A stretch of DNA of 64,000 bases from Mucilaginibacter endophyticus (GCF_003351025.1 NZ_QPCG01000004.1:558001-622000), one strand, 5' to 3'. Positions 35,159 to 44,227 are shown, counted from the stretch's first letter. The notes: generated by a model not told the origin, from the sequence alone. Made by a program: numbers and translations.

Positions 35159-36136
35159 TTATAAATTAGCCGTAAGTGCTTTAAAAAAGGCTTCTTTAGC
35201 TTCAATATGCGGGATGTGACCGCAATTGTCAAATTCAATCAGCTTACATCCGGGAATCCTCTTAGCGGTTTCCGGGCCTAATATTTTATACTGCCCATGT
35301 TTAGCTTTCTCTTCGTCGCTCAGCAACGCTTTGCCAACTATTGTTTTATCCTCTTTCCCTATGAATAATACAGTAGGCACTTTAATCAGTCCGAACTCGT
35401 AGCAAACAGGCTGCTCATAGATCATCTCAAATGTTAATGCTGCTACTTTGGCATAACGCGGGAAATCGGCACTTTTACTTACCCCTGCTCCAATGTTAAC
35501 CAGGTATTCATACTCGGGTTTCCAGGATGTGAAGTAGGATGTTTGATAGTATTTCTTAACGCTTTCGTAGCTGGTTTTTAACTCGGCTTTGTAATCATCC
35601 TCTGCGCTGTTATAGGGTACAAAAGTTCGGTAATCTTCTAAGCCGATAGGGTCTTCAAGCAACAGTTTTTCCACCCTGTCAGGATACATCAGCGTAAAGC
35701 GGGTAGCCAGCATCCCTCCCATAGAGTGTCCCATTAAGGTGATTTTTTGTACACCTAAACTATCCAGCAGGTTTTTATTAAGCCTTGCCAGCAGATGAAA
35801 GCTATAGTGAATAAATGCTTTCGAGGATTTGCCAAAGCCGATCTGGTCAGGTACAATTACGCGATAGCCTTTCCCGGTTAGTGTCTTAATCACATCCGTC
35901 CAGTAATAACCACCGAAGTTTTTTCCGTGAAAAAGCATCACGGTTTTACCGTTTGGGGCAACCGGCTTTACATCCATATATGCCATGCGGAGATCCTGCC
36001 CTTCCACTTTGATGGGCATAAAGTTTACCGGATACGGGTACTTTACGTTTTCGAGTGTGATGGAAAGGGTATCGGACTGGGCATTTACAACAATGCTTGC
36101 CAATACGAGAGCAAGAAGTAACAGTATTTTACGCAT
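35159..36136 (-). CDS. Secreted alpha/beta hydrolase
   Basis: This is a 325-residue protein from ATG 36136 (MRKILLLLALVLAS, cleaved after VNAQ). The longer frame adds 34 residues of unlikely sequence. Oxyanion region is LFHGKNFGGYYW, nucleophile is in GHSMGG, and the late acid/His region includes DNCGHIPHIE. It fits the periplasmic epoxide-hydrolase/haloperoxidase-like superfamily. Substrate unknown. It lies 46 bp upstream of the GTG start of tsaE, so co-transcription is possible. Confidence 0.85.
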   Translation of the reverse strand: MRKILLLLALVLASIVVNAQSDTLSITLENVKYPYPVNFMPIKVEGQDLRMAYMDVKPVAPNGKTVMLFHGKNFGGYYWTDVIKTLTGKGYRVIVPDQIGFGKSSKAFIHYSFHLLARLNKNLLDSLGVQKITLMGHSMGGMLATRFTLMYPDRVEKLLLEDPIGLEDYRTFVPYNSAEDDYKAELKTSYESVKKYYQTSYFTSWKPEYEYLVNIGAGVSKSADFPRYAKVAALTFEMIYEQPVCYEFGLIKVPTVLFIGKEDKTIVGKALLSDEEKAKHGQYKILGPETAKRIPGCKLIEFDNCGHIPHIEAKEAFFKALTANL

Positions 36137-36518
36137 ACAAAAGATACAGGAGACGGAATTAAATGTTTGGCTCCTGCTGCCTAAAAAGGGAGTTTGACCT
36201 GTAGGTGACGATTGCTGCCTAAAGTAACAAGCTCGCAAGCGGGAAGGTGACAGGATGATATTAACAATGTAAAATATTCATTGCCGTTGGTTTTAACCAA
36301 CGGAATAAAAGTTGAAAGGTCCTGGCTTTAGCCCAACTATACAAGCGGATTAGGCTGAAGCCCTCTTATTGTTGCTCATTACTCCGTTGGTTAAAACCAA
36401 CGGCAATGAAGTTTTATCTACCGGTAAGCTATATCACCAAGCTTAAACAGCAGCTGCGAAGAACCTTCATGGTTGCTAAGGATGGCAAAGGAAATAAGAA
36501 ATAAATAGTCATATAAAC
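36137..36518. repeat. Intergenic region with palindromic repeat family E
   Basis: Two inverted copies, GCCGTTGGTTTTAACCAACG (36283-36302) and CCGTTGGTTAAAACCAACGG (36384-36403), flank about 80 bases. Each copy is itself a hairpin (CGTTGGTT / AACCAACG). The rest of the 380-bp spacer shows no gene. Confidence 0.75.
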
Positions 36519-36548
36519 AAAAAAGTCCCACCACAAAGGCGGGACTTT
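36519..36548 (-). terminator. Intrinsic terminator of the TonB receptor gene
   Basis: AAAAGTCCCACC pairs with GGCGGGACTTT (one mismatch). On the minus strand the stem is followed by TTTTTTG, 22 bp after the receptor stop codon. Confidence 0.85.
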
Positions 36549-36569
36549 CGGTTAATAGTTTAAATGTTA

Positions 36570-39080
36570 TCAGGATTTTTTATTGCTATTAAACCCAAAA
36601 GGAACAACCACTTTGAAGCTGATATTACGCCCCATATTAAATATGCCCGGGTGTACACCTTCAGGTACGTTAGGGTTATCAAAATATTTAAGCCTGCTCA
36701 TGTTTGATTGATAGTTAACATTGGCAAGGTTAGTGCCCTCAACAAAAAGTTTGATAACCGGCTGGCCAGCCTTGTTAACAATGTTGCCTCCAAAACCGGC
36801 GCTTAACAGGTTGTAGCCTGCTGTATAGGTTTCTGTGCCGTATGCAGCGAAAAAGCGGTCTTGAGCGCTATAGTGGTCAAACCCAACAAAGGCATAAATG
36901 CTTTTGATTTTACCAAAGCCCCCGTTAAATGTACCCCGCAGCTCGGAATGTGTATGCAAAGGCGGAATAAAAGGCAGATATTTTAAACTATCAGCAACCG
37001 GGCCGCCGTTACCTTTGTTTTCTCCATAGGTTAAGCTTAAGGCGTTTTCAAAATGCAGCCATGATATAGGGTGCAGGTCTACATTTACCTCGCCGCCATA
37101 AATGTGGGCTTTGCTTTGCACATAAGTAAATGTGGTATAACCCTGTGTATAAACCGGGCTACCATCGGCAGCTAATACCTGTTGCTGGTAAATATAGTTT
37201 GACAGGTTGTTGTTAAATACCTCAACACTGGCCGAAATATTTGGCAGGGTAAGGAAAGTGCCTATATCTTCCTGTAAACTAAACTCCGGTTTGAAATTTT
37301 TATCACCGATGTGGTAGATCTGTGAGCCCGGATCTGGGCCGTTGGCCGAAATTTCAGCTATGCTTGGCGCCCTGAAACCGCGAGAAATATTGCCTTTGAT
37401 CAGGAACGCGTCTGACACATTATAAGTTGCTCCGAAACTGCCAGAAAATCCGCTGAACCTTTTGTTAAAGGAATCAAACTGTTTGGTGACGTTTGCTGTG
37501 GTTTCGGGATTGCTGCCGGTATATAACTGCGGGAATCCGTTGCGGCCAAGTGTATCAACATACGCCGCGCTATTGCTGAATGAGCGGGTATCGTACCTTG
37601 CGCCTGCCGAAAGGTCAAGTTTGCCGAAGCTCTTTTTTATTACAAAGAAAGGGCCTACATCAAACTGGTGATAGGCAGGTATGGGGAAATCCGTCGCGTC
37701 GCCGATGGTGTTGTTTTGGTACTGGCCGTTAATGCCGAAGGTTGTTTCATACTCGTTGCCGATGTTAAAGTTATACTTAACATCATATGTATAAGTAGTT
37801 AGGTGCAGGTTAAGCCCGGCAATGTCGCCGGCTTCGGGGTGGGTAAACTCACGACGGTGACTGTATTGATAGCCCAGGTTAACTGCCAGGTTTCCGTTAC
37901 CTAAAATAAAGTTACTGTTATTGTAGATGCGGTAAAGTTGTACATGCTGGTGCAAAGTAGGGATGCTATACGAGTTTAAAACAGACTGCGGAACAATTGG
38001 CCTGAAGGCGTCATCTTCGGTAATTTGGCGGGTAAACTTGCGGGTAAGCGAGTCGCGACTGCCATCCGGAATAGCTTGTTCATCATCAAACACCGATGCA
38101 TGCAGGTATGAGTAACCCCATGATTTATTTAGGCCCACCATTACGCGGGCATCTTTTTCACGGTAGTTGGTAGCGTATACACGGCCATCATGCTCATTCT
38201 GATAGTCCTTACTGCCTTTGGCCGAGATCACGGTACCCCAGATAAGACCGTTTTGGTTTCCCTGTAACCTGAACGAGCCATTATATAAGCCCTGGTTTGT
38301 ACCGTACAATCCCTGAACCGAGCCGAGGATTTTCCCTTCGGGTACCGGTGCCGGTGATATCAGGTTTACCACGCCGCCGATAGCATCTGAGCCATAGGTT
38401 AAACTTGCAGGTCCTTTGATCACCTCAACCCTGTCTATCGAGTTTTGATCTACTTCAATACCATGCTCATCGCCCCATTGCTGACCTTCCTGGCGTATAC
38501 CATCCTGCAGGGTGATCACCCTGTTGTAGCCCAGGCCATGAATAAATGGCTTTGATACGTTGGGGCCTGTAGTAACTGCGCTTACACCTGGCAGGGTAGC
38601 TATCTGATCAATAATATTGCCGGATGCCGCACGCTGCTCCAAATAGGTTTTACCTACTGCAACCATTGGTACAGGGCTGCGCTTTATTTCGGTGGCTTTG
38701 CTTACACCGGTAATAACAACTTCACCGGCTTCAAGCGATGAGGTTTGCATTTTAACATCAAATACACTTGTTTTTGAAAAGTCGACCCGTTGGTTAACGG
38801 TTAAATAGCCGATATAAGTTACCTGAACAAGGAAAACGCCTTTAGGGACGCTGCCGAAGCTGTATTTGCCGTTTACATCGGTAATAGCCCCTTTGCGTAA
38901 ATCCGGAATGTTTACTGTAGCGCCAATGATTGGTTTGCCGTCGGCTTTATCGGTAATAGTACCCGAAAGACTGCCAATAGCATCTTCGGTTTTATTGTTT
39001 ATAATAGTAGTATACTTGTTAGCAAATGCAGAAACCTGCACAAACGACAATATAATGAAGCTTATAAGCTTTAATTTCAT
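36570..39080 (-). CDS. TonB-dependent receptor
   Basis: This 836-residue protein has a signal peptide MKLKLISFIILSFVQVSAFA and a carboxypeptidase-like domain (GTITDKADGKPIIGATV). The plug has LPGVSAVTTGPNVSKPFIHG, IDRVEVIKGPASLTYGSDAI and GGVVNLI, followed by a 22-strand barrel. It takes up a metal complex or another large nutrient through the outer membrane. The preceding gene (39157-39489) encodes a small protein with a Cys-x-x-Cys/His-His motif, 76 bp upstream on the same strand. This suggests a copper or other metal substrate; that is an inference. Confidence 0.92.
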   Translation of the reverse strand: MKLKLISFIILSFVQVSAFANKYTTIINNKTEDAIGSLSGTITDKADGKPIIGATVNIPDLRKGAITDVNGKYSFGSVPKGVFLVQVTYIGYLTVNQRVDFSKTSVFDVKMQTSSLEAGEVVITGVSKATEIKRSPVPMVAVGKTYLEQRAASGNIIDQIATLPGVSAVTTGPNVSKPFIHGLGYNRVITLQDGIRQEGQQWGDEHGIEVDQNSIDRVEVIKGPASLTYGSDAIGGVVNLISPAPVPEGKILGSVQGLYGTNQGLYNGSFRLQGNQNGLIWGTVISAKGSKDYQNEHDGRVYATNYREKDARVMVGLNKSWGYSYLHASVFDDEQAIPDGSRDSLTRKFTRQITEDDAFRPIVPQSVLNSYSIPTLHQHVQLYRIYNNSNFILGNGNLAVNLGYQYSHRREFTHPEAGDIAGLNLHLTTYTYDVKYNFNIGNEYETTFGINGQYQNNTIGDATDFPIPAYHQFDVGPFFVIKKSFGKLDLSAGARYDTRSFSNSAAYVDTLGRNGFPQLYTGSNPETTANVTKQFDSFNKRFSGFSGSFGATYNVSDAFLIKGNISRGFRAPSIAEISANGPDPGSQIYHIGDKNFKPEFSLQEDIGTFLTLPNISASVEVFNNNLSNYIYQQQVLAADGSPVYTQGYTTFTYVQSKAHIYGGEVNVDLHPISWLHFENALSLTYGENKGNGGPVADSLKYLPFIPPLHTHSELRGTFNGGFGKIKSIYAFVGFDHYSAQDRFFAAYGTETYTAGYNLLSAGFGGNIVNKAGQPVIKLFVEGTNLANVNYQSNMSRLKYFDNPNVPEGVHPGIFNMGRNISFKVVVPFGFNSNKKS

Positions 39081-39156
39081 GATGAAAATTTAAGAAAATC
39101 GATAATTACCGTTTAATGATAACGGAGTTGTTTTTAAGAAAAAATATAGGACAGCG

Positions 39157-39489
39157 TTATGCCCTAACCGGAGGTGCCCTCCCGGCCGACAGGATAAGCG
39201 CGATGCTTATAAAGTCATAATCGCCAGGCTTAAAAACATGATCGGATGTTACGAGGGGTATTAAAAATGAGGTATTGCTAACTGCCACAGCATCGGTATG
39301 GTGCATGGCATCGCACATTAAACATTTTTCTTTAACGGTTTGCCGGCCCTCTGCCAGGTGGTTGTGTTTGGTGATCCCCTTAATGAGGGCATGCTGGTGC
39401 GAATAAACCATATATTGCCCGGCCACAAAGCAGATAAGCAGCAGCCACGCGAATACAATATGTAGGCGGTTTTTTTTCACAGTCAACAT
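39157..39489 (-). CDS. Small envelope protein with Cys/His motif, possible metal-binding partner of the TonB receptor
   Basis: This 110-residue protein has one N-terminal hydrophobic segment (HIVFAWLLLICFVAGQYMV), a His-rich stretch (YSHQHALIKGITKHNHLAEG) and CLMCDAMHHTDA. It recalls DUF2946-like proteins found next to copper-linked TonB receptors (established co-occurrence; homology here is inference). It is probably anchored in the inner membrane and faces the periplasm. It forms a two-gene unit with 36570-39080. Confidence 0.7.
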   Translation of the reverse strand: MLTVKKNRLHIVFAWLLLICFVAGQYMVYSHQHALIKGITKHNHLAEGRQTVKEKCLMCDAMHHTDAVAVSNTSFLIPLVTSDHVFKPGDYDFISIALILSAGRAPPVRA

Positions 39490-39572
39490 TCCATATAACG
39501 GAATACGGCAAAAGTAAGTATTAAAACGGGAATATTAATGCAACATTGTAACAATAATGCTATCGTTCATTC

Positions 39573-39672
39573 GTTCACTTGTTCATTGGTTTATTGGTCC
39601 GTTCTCGCGTATACAGTCGCCGTCAAAACAAGTTGTCAAACTTTTCACTAATGAACCAATGAACAAGTGAAC
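39573..39672. repeat. 19-bp perfect inverted repeat
   Basis: GTTCACTTGTTCATTGGTT (39573-39591) is perfectly inverted as AACCAATGAACAAGTGAAC (39654-39672). The arms have a looser repeated GTTCATTGGTT character. The ATG at 39675 continues the repeat pattern (CAATGAACC), which argues that the gene's real start is downstream. Confidence 0.8.
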
Positions 39673-39695
39673 CAATGAACCTATCTTTGCCAATT

Positions 39696-40046
39696 ATGAC
39701 ACCTGCCGAGATCAATAAAAAATGGGATGTGCTGCAGCAGCGGATAGCTGAGGACTTTGACAACGAAAAGCCCGATATTAAAGTGATGCTTTTTTTGATC
39801 GGGGTCCAGGAATTGGGGCAAGGTCCGCGGAAGTTTAGCAAGCGCCAAAAAGAAGAGCTGATGCATATTGCTACCTGCCGCTTAATGAGTATGATGGGTT
39901 TTTACGAACTTGAAGGCCTTGACCAGGATGGCTGGCCACACTGGAAGCGCGTAAAAGTAATCCCTAATTATACCCTGCTTGAGCAGGAAATGCTCATGAA
40001 ATCGCTCATCGTGAATTACTTTGAGGAGATGGATGGAGAAAATTAG
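39696..40046 (+). CDS. Conserved hypothetical protein
   Basis: This is a 116-residue protein from ATG 39696 (MTPAEINKKWDVLQQRI); an ATG seven codons earlier lies in the repeat. It is soluble and helical, with FLIGVQELGQGPRKFSKRQK and HIATCRLMSMMGFYELEGLD, and Trp-rich DGWPHWKRVKVIP near the end. It reads like a genuine conserved Bacteroidota protein, but I do not know its function. Confidence 0.7.
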   Translation: MTPAEINKKWDVLQQRIAEDFDNEKPDIKVMLFLIGVQELGQGPRKFSKRQKEELMHIATCRLMSMMGFYELEGLDQDGWPHWKRVKVIPNYTLLEQEMLMKSLIVNYFEEMDGEN

Positions 40047-40130
40047 TGAGTGGTTTATTGGTTGATTAGGTGAATGGTTGGAGACGGATAATGTATTTGT
40101 AAAAGACTTTTGAGCTGGGGATACGTGCGA

Positions 40131-40247
40131 TTCCCTCCCCAGGGAGGGTGTAGGGAGGGGTTTCTCGACTATACTTGTTAATTGGCAATGCGTATAAATC
40201 CCTACCTGCCGACACACTTGACAGCCGGACCCCTCCCGAGGGAGGGA
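40131..40247. repeat. GC-rich palindromic repeat, family D variant
   Basis: TTCCCTCCCCAGGGAGGG at 40131-40148 and CCCCTCCCGAGGGAGGGAA at about 40230-40248 form inverted GC-rich arms, with a further AGGGAGGGG inside. The spacer between 40047 and 40353 holds no gene. Confidence 0.6.
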
Positions 40248-40353
40248 ACTTAAATTATTCGAACACCTATAATTTATCTATATCAACAATAAGGGTTATT
40301 GAAATCAGGAAAAAATCAACTCAATCAGCGAAATCAAAAACAATCAACGGTCT

Positions 40354-41064
40354 ATGAAGAAACTTTTTACCTTAAGCGTTCTGCTATTAACCCTTACGGC
40401 CGCCTTTGCCGGTCCGCCTAAAAACCAGTATGTGCGCATCCATACTACTTATGGCGATTGCATCCTTCGCCTGTATAATGAAACGCCTTTGCACCGGGAT
40501 AACTTTATCAAGCTTACCAAAAAAGGTTTTTTTAATGGTACACTGTTTCACCGGGTGATCCAGAATTTTATGATCCAGGGCGGCGATCCAGATTCGAAAG
40601 ATCCGATAAAAGCCAAACCAGGTGCCGAGCTGGGCAATGGTGATGTTGGTTATACCATCCCGGCCGAATTTCGTGATAGTATTTTTCATAAGCGCGGGGT
40701 GCTTGCTGCCGCGCGTGACGATAACCCTAAAAAAGAATCGAGCGGCTGTCAGTTTTATATTGTAGAGGGTAAGCGCTTTACCGATGGTAAGCTGGATACG
40801 CTTGAAAATACAAGGCTTAAAGGCCGTAAGATCCCAACGTGGCAACGGGAATGGTATAAATCAGTTGGCGGTTCTCCGCACCTTGATCAAAACTATACCG
40901 CTTTCGGCGAAGTAGTGTCGGGCATAGATATGGTAGACCGTATTGCCGCTGTTAAAAAAGACGGGAACGATCGCCCGGTAGCGGATGTGCCGATGACTGT
41001 TGAGTTGCTGAGCAAAAAGGAATGTAAGCAGTTAGATAAAATTCTTTTCCCGAAAGTGAAATAA
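40354..41064 (+). CDS. Periplasmic peptidyl-prolyl cis-trans isomerase (cyclophilin)
   Basis: This 236-residue protein has a signal peptide (MKKLFTLSVLLLTLTAAFAG). The cyclophilin domain shows FHRVIQNFMIQGGDP, GSPHLDQNYTAFGEV and SGCQFYIVEGKRFTDG, all hallmark substrate-site segments. A ~30-residue insert (DTLENTRLKGRKIPTWQREW) is common in Bacteroidota members. It speeds proline isomerisation during folding in the periplasm. Single gene. Confidence 0.93.
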   Translation: MKKLFTLSVLLLTLTAAFAGPPKNQYVRIHTTYGDCILRLYNETPLHRDNFIKLTKKGFFNGTLFHRVIQNFMIQGGDPDSKDPIKAKPGAELGNGDVGYTIPAEFRDSIFHKRGVLAAARDDNPKKESSGCQFYIVEGKRFTDGKLDTLENTRLKGRKIPTWQREWYKSVGGSPHLDQNYTAFGEVVSGIDMVDRIAAVKKDGNDRPVADVPMTVELLSKKECKQLDKILFPKVK

Positions 41065-41095
41065 AAACCAATGTCATTTCGAACGAGGAACGAGA

Positions 41096-41165
41096 GAGAA
41101 ATCTTATATACCTCGAACAGCCAATAAGCAAATTCGCTATGTCTGTCGCTCGTATAAGATTTCTC
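41096..41165. repeat. Dispersed palindromic repeat, family A (second copy)
   Basis: GAGAAATCTTATA (41096-41108) is inverted as TCGTATAAGATTTCTC at 41150-41165. It has the same arms as 376-436 with a different centre. The preceding GTCATTTCGAACGAGGAACG is a common companion of this family. Confidence 0.75.
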
Positions 41166-41263
41166 TTAAGCCCCCTTGGCCATCTTCAGCTCAGCCGAAA
41201 TCACAATTTTGTCGTAGTTTCGTAATTCAAATTAAATCCGAAATCGAACATTCGAAATCTCAT

Positions 41264-42031
41264 ATGAAAATACTTACCTATAACGTAAACGGCATTCGTT
41301 CGGCAATAAACAAAGGCTGGCTGGCCTGGTTGCAGGCTACCGACGCTGATGTTGTTTGTTTGCAGGAAATTAAAGCGACGCCCGATGTGCTGACCGATCT
41401 TGGTTTGGTTGACCAGATGGGCTATCAGCATTACTGGTTTCCGGCCGAAAAAAAGGGCTACAGTGGTACGGCCATTTTTACCAAGATTTTGCCTAAGCAT
41501 ATTGAATATGGCTGCGGTATTCCTGATTTTGACCGTGAAGGGCGTTGTATTCGCGTAGATTTTGATGAGGTATCGGTAATGAGTGTTTATTTCCCATCCG
41601 GATCAAGCGGCGATGAGCGGCAGGTTTTTAAATATCGTTTTTTGGATGAGTTTGGCAAATACCTCACCCTGCTTAAAGTAGAATACCCCAATCTGGTAGT
41701 TTGCGGGGATTATAACATTTGTCATCGCCCTATTGATATCCACAATCCAAAATCAAACGCTAACTCATCGGGCTTTTTACCGGAAGAGCGCGAATGGATG
41801 GAGAACTTTATTGAAGGCGGGTTTATTGATACTTTCCGTCATGTAAATAAAGAACCACATAATTATACCTGGTGGAGTTTCCGTGCCGGGTCTCGCGGTA
41901 AAAACCTGGGCTGGCGTATTGATTATGCCATGGCCAGTACACCGCTTGAAGATAAGATCCGCCGCGCGGCAATATTGCCCGAGGCAAAACACTCTGACCA
42001 TTGTCCGGTGTTGCTTGAGCTGGAGTTTTAA
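41264..42031 (+). CDS. xth: Exodeoxyribonuclease III (AP endonuclease)
   Basis: This 255-residue protein is of standard length. MKILTYNVNGIRSAINKG carries the metal-binding Asn, CLQEIKA the catalytic Glu, GDYNICHRPIDI the Asp/Asn pair, and SDHCPV the His at the end. It repairs abasic sites and degrades 3' ends in the cytoplasm. A strong terminator follows 20 bp after its stop. Confidence 0.95.
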   Translation: MKILTYNVNGIRSAINKGWLAWLQATDADVVCLQEIKATPDVLTDLGLVDQMGYQHYWFPAEKKGYSGTAIFTKILPKHIEYGCGIPDFDREGRCIRVDFDEVSVMSVYFPSGSSGDERQVFKYRFLDEFGKYLTLLKVEYPNLVVCGDYNICHRPIDIHNPKSNANSSGFLPEEREWMENFIEGGFIDTFRHVNKEPHNYTWWSFRAGSRGKNLGWRIDYAMASTPLEDKIRRAAILPEAKHSDHCPVLLELEF

Positions 42032-42051
42032 AATGTTAATTGATAAAATAA

Positions 42052-42094
42052 ACAAACGAGCCGGAGATGTATCATCTCCGGCTCGCTTGTTTTT
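42052..42094 (+). terminator. Strong intrinsic terminator after xth
   Basis: CGAGCCGGAGATG pairs with CATCTCCGGCTCG, extended by ACAAA with TTGTT, and is followed by a T-run. It has a 3-base loop. Confidence 0.9.
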
Positions 42095-42171
42095 AACTAA
42101 GATTGATTTTCTTGAATTTCTGAGTTGGAAAATCTGTAGTCCCCTGAAGGTGTCATAGTAAAAGTAGGGCT

Positions 42172-42242
42172 GTCAGTCTGAGCCTGTCGAAGACTCGCGC
42201 GCAGAGGTCCTGCCCACCATGCTTCGACAAGCTCAGCATGAC
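42172..42242. repeat. Dispersed palindromic repeat, family C
   Basis: GTCAGTCTGAGCCTGTCGAA at the left is inverted imperfectly as TTCGACAAGCTCAGCATGAC at the right, separated by about 30 bases. It lies between the xth terminator and a minus-strand gene end. Confidence 0.75.
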
Positions 42243-42262
42243 CCCGTTTTGAATAGATGATA

Positions 42263-43273
42263 TTATTCCGCTACATCAATCACCAGCTTTCCATTTGCTT
42301 TGCCCTTTTCCAATACATCGTGGGCCTCGCTGCCGGTTGCCAAAGTAAATTTGCGTTCATCAACCAGTGGTATAAGTTTACCTGCTTCGGCAAGTTTGGT
42401 AGCTTCCTGCATGATTTCGCCATGGTGTTTACGGCCTTTCCCGGTGATCATAGGCATTAAGGTAAACACGCCGGAATAGGTAGCCCCGCGGAATGATAGT
42501 GGCGCCAGCTTGTGTTCGCCCCAGCCAAGACAGCTTACCACGTGGCCGGTATAATATTTAGCAGCAGTAAAAGAAGCATCTAAAGTTGCTCCGCCTAAAG
42601 TGTCATACACAATATCAAAGCCTTCGCCGTTGGTATACTCGTTAACATATTGTTCAACTGTTTTTTCGCGGTAATCAATAAATGTAGCGCCAATGCTTTC
42701 TATGTATTGTTGTTGGGCCGCGCTTCCGGTGGCATAAACATCTGCTCCGAAAGCTTTTGCTATCTGCACGGCAAGGTGACCAACACCTCCTGCCCCACCA
42801 TGAACTAACACTTTTTGACCTTCGTGTACATTTGCCCTGTCAACCAGGCCTTCCCAGGCGGTTATGAAATTAAGGGGCATAGAAGCTGATTGACGCATAC
42901 TCAGGCTTGATGGTTTTATGGCAAGCAGATCGGCATCGAAAGCCGCGTACTGTGCGTAGGTGCCCTGCAGGCCACCAATACCACCGGCAAGTCCGTATAC
43001 TTCATCTCCAATTTTAAAGCGGGTAACGCCTGTGCCAATTTCTTCAACAATGCAGGCAAAATCCATCCCTAAAATGGCCGGTAGTGGTTGTTTGGCATGA
43101 GCGCCTTTGCCGGTACGGATTTTATTATCGAGCACGCTTACGCCGCTGGCTATAATGCGTACCAGTACCTGGCCTGCGGCGGCTACCGGGCGTTTAACTT
43201 CCGTAAGGGTAAAAGGGGCGTTCGCTTCGGAAGCTATCAGTGCTTGCATGATGGTTTTATTTTGAGTGTTCAT
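42263..43273 (-). CDS. Zinc-type quinone oxidoreductase-like dehydrogenase (MDR superfamily)
   Basis: This 336-residue protein has the MDR layout: GMDFACIVEEIGTGVTRFKI in the catalytic domain and nucleotide-binding VLVHGGAGGVGHLAVQIAKA. The cysteines of zinc alcohol dehydrogenases are missing, which places it with NADPH:quinone reductase/enoyl reductase-like members. It is divergent from an AraC regulator, which probably controls it. Confidence 0.88.
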   Translation of the reverse strand: MNTQNKTIMQALIASEANAPFTLTEVKRPVAAAGQVLVRIIASGVSVLDNKIRTGKGAHAKQPLPAILGMDFACIVEEIGTGVTRFKIGDEVYGLAGGIGGLQGTYAQYAAFDADLLAIKPSSLSMRQSASMPLNFITAWEGLVDRANVHEGQKVLVHGGAGGVGHLAVQIAKAFGADVYATGSAAQQQYIESIGATFIDYREKTVEQYVNEYTNGEGFDIVYDTLGGATLDASFTAAKYYTGHVVSCLGWGEHKLAPLSFRGATYSGVFTLMPMITGKGRKHHGEIMQEATKLAEAGKLIPLVDERKFTLATGSEAHDVLEKGKANGKLVIDVAE

Positions 43274-43369
43274 TGTAGTATTTGCTTGGTTTTAATTACA
43301 ATGCAAAGGTATACCGGCCACAGGATGAGTCTCTTGTACAAATCCTCGTAATAATTGTACATTTACACT
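43274..43369. promoter_or_regulatory. Divergent promoter region with spaced TTGTACA direct repeats
   Basis: TTGTACA occurs at 43334-43340 and 43355-43361, 21 bp apart, which is two helical turns and the spacing usual for AraC-family sites. The second copy ends eight bases before the regulator start. No promoter consensus was identified. Confidence 0.5.
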
Positions 43370-44227
43370 ATGGTTAAAGATAATTTATACCAGCCCTTTG
43401 AGATCGTGTTGCGCGAACCTCTCGAAGCTTGCCCCCGCAATGAACATTCACATAGCTTTTTTGAGTTTATTTATATAGTGAGTGGAACAGGTAAGCAATG
43501 TATCAACAACAGCAAGTTTACCTATAAGGCAGGCCACCTGTTTTTGCTTACTCCTAACGACTCCCACTATTTTGAAATTGCAACCCTTACGCAGTTTCTG
43601 TTTATCCGGTTCAATATGGCTTATATTAAAGATTATAAGCTGCCCGGTAACGCGGTTAAGCACTTGGATTTTATTCTGAAAAACGCGGCGCAGGCGCCCG
43701 GGTGTGTATTGAAAAATCAGGAGGATGTTGCTGTTGTAAAGCCCATTATGCAGGCCGTCATCAGCGAACAGAAAAAAAACGGCCTTTACAGTAAAGAGCT
43801 TTTGCAGCAATATATCAATACAGTTATTGTAATTGTTGCCCGTAATGTGGCCATGAGCATGCCCGATGAGGTAGATGAAAATACAGAAGAAAAAGTACTC
43901 GATATTCTGCAGTATATCCAGACCAATATCTACTCCCCCGAAAAGCTCAGGGTTGATGTTATTGCCGATAAAATGGGTGTTTCAGAAACCTACGCGGGCC
44001 GTTATTTCAAAAAGCATACTAACGAAACTCTGCAACAATACATTATTAAATACAAACTTAAATTGATTGAAAATCGCCTGTTGCATAGTAATATGCGCAT
44101 GGTTGAAATAGCCAATGAACTTGGTTTTAATGATGAAAGCCACCTGAACCGAATTTTTAAAAAGTACCGTCATGTTAACCCTTCTGAGTTTAGGAAGATT
44201 GGCGGTGAGCCGTCTTTGGCTGTTTAG
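43370..44227 (+). CDS. AraC-family transcriptional regulator
   Basis: This is a 285-residue protein from ATG 43370 (MVKDNLYQPF); the frame opens five codons earlier at TTG. The N-terminal cupin-like sensor domain has RNEHSHSFFEFIYIVSGTG. The C-terminal double HTH has LRVDVIADKMGVSETYAGRY and MVEIANELGFNDESHLNRIF, then HVNPSEFRK. It is divergent from the MDR dehydrogenase, so it is likely to regulate that gene in response to a small ligand. Confidence 0.92.
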   Translation: MVKDNLYQPFEIVLREPLEACPRNEHSHSFFEFIYIVSGTGKQCINNSKFTYKAGHLFLLTPNDSHYFEIATLTQFLFIRFNMAYIKDYKLPGNAVKHLDFILKNAAQAPGCVLKNQEDVAVVKPIMQAVISEQKKNGLYSKELLQQYINTVIVIVARNVAMSMPDEVDENTEEKVLDILQYIQTNIYSPEKLRVDVIADKMGVSETYAGRYFKKHTNETLQQYIIKYKLKLIENRLLHSNMRMVEIANELGFNDESHLNRIFKKYRHVNPSEFRKIGGEPSLAV

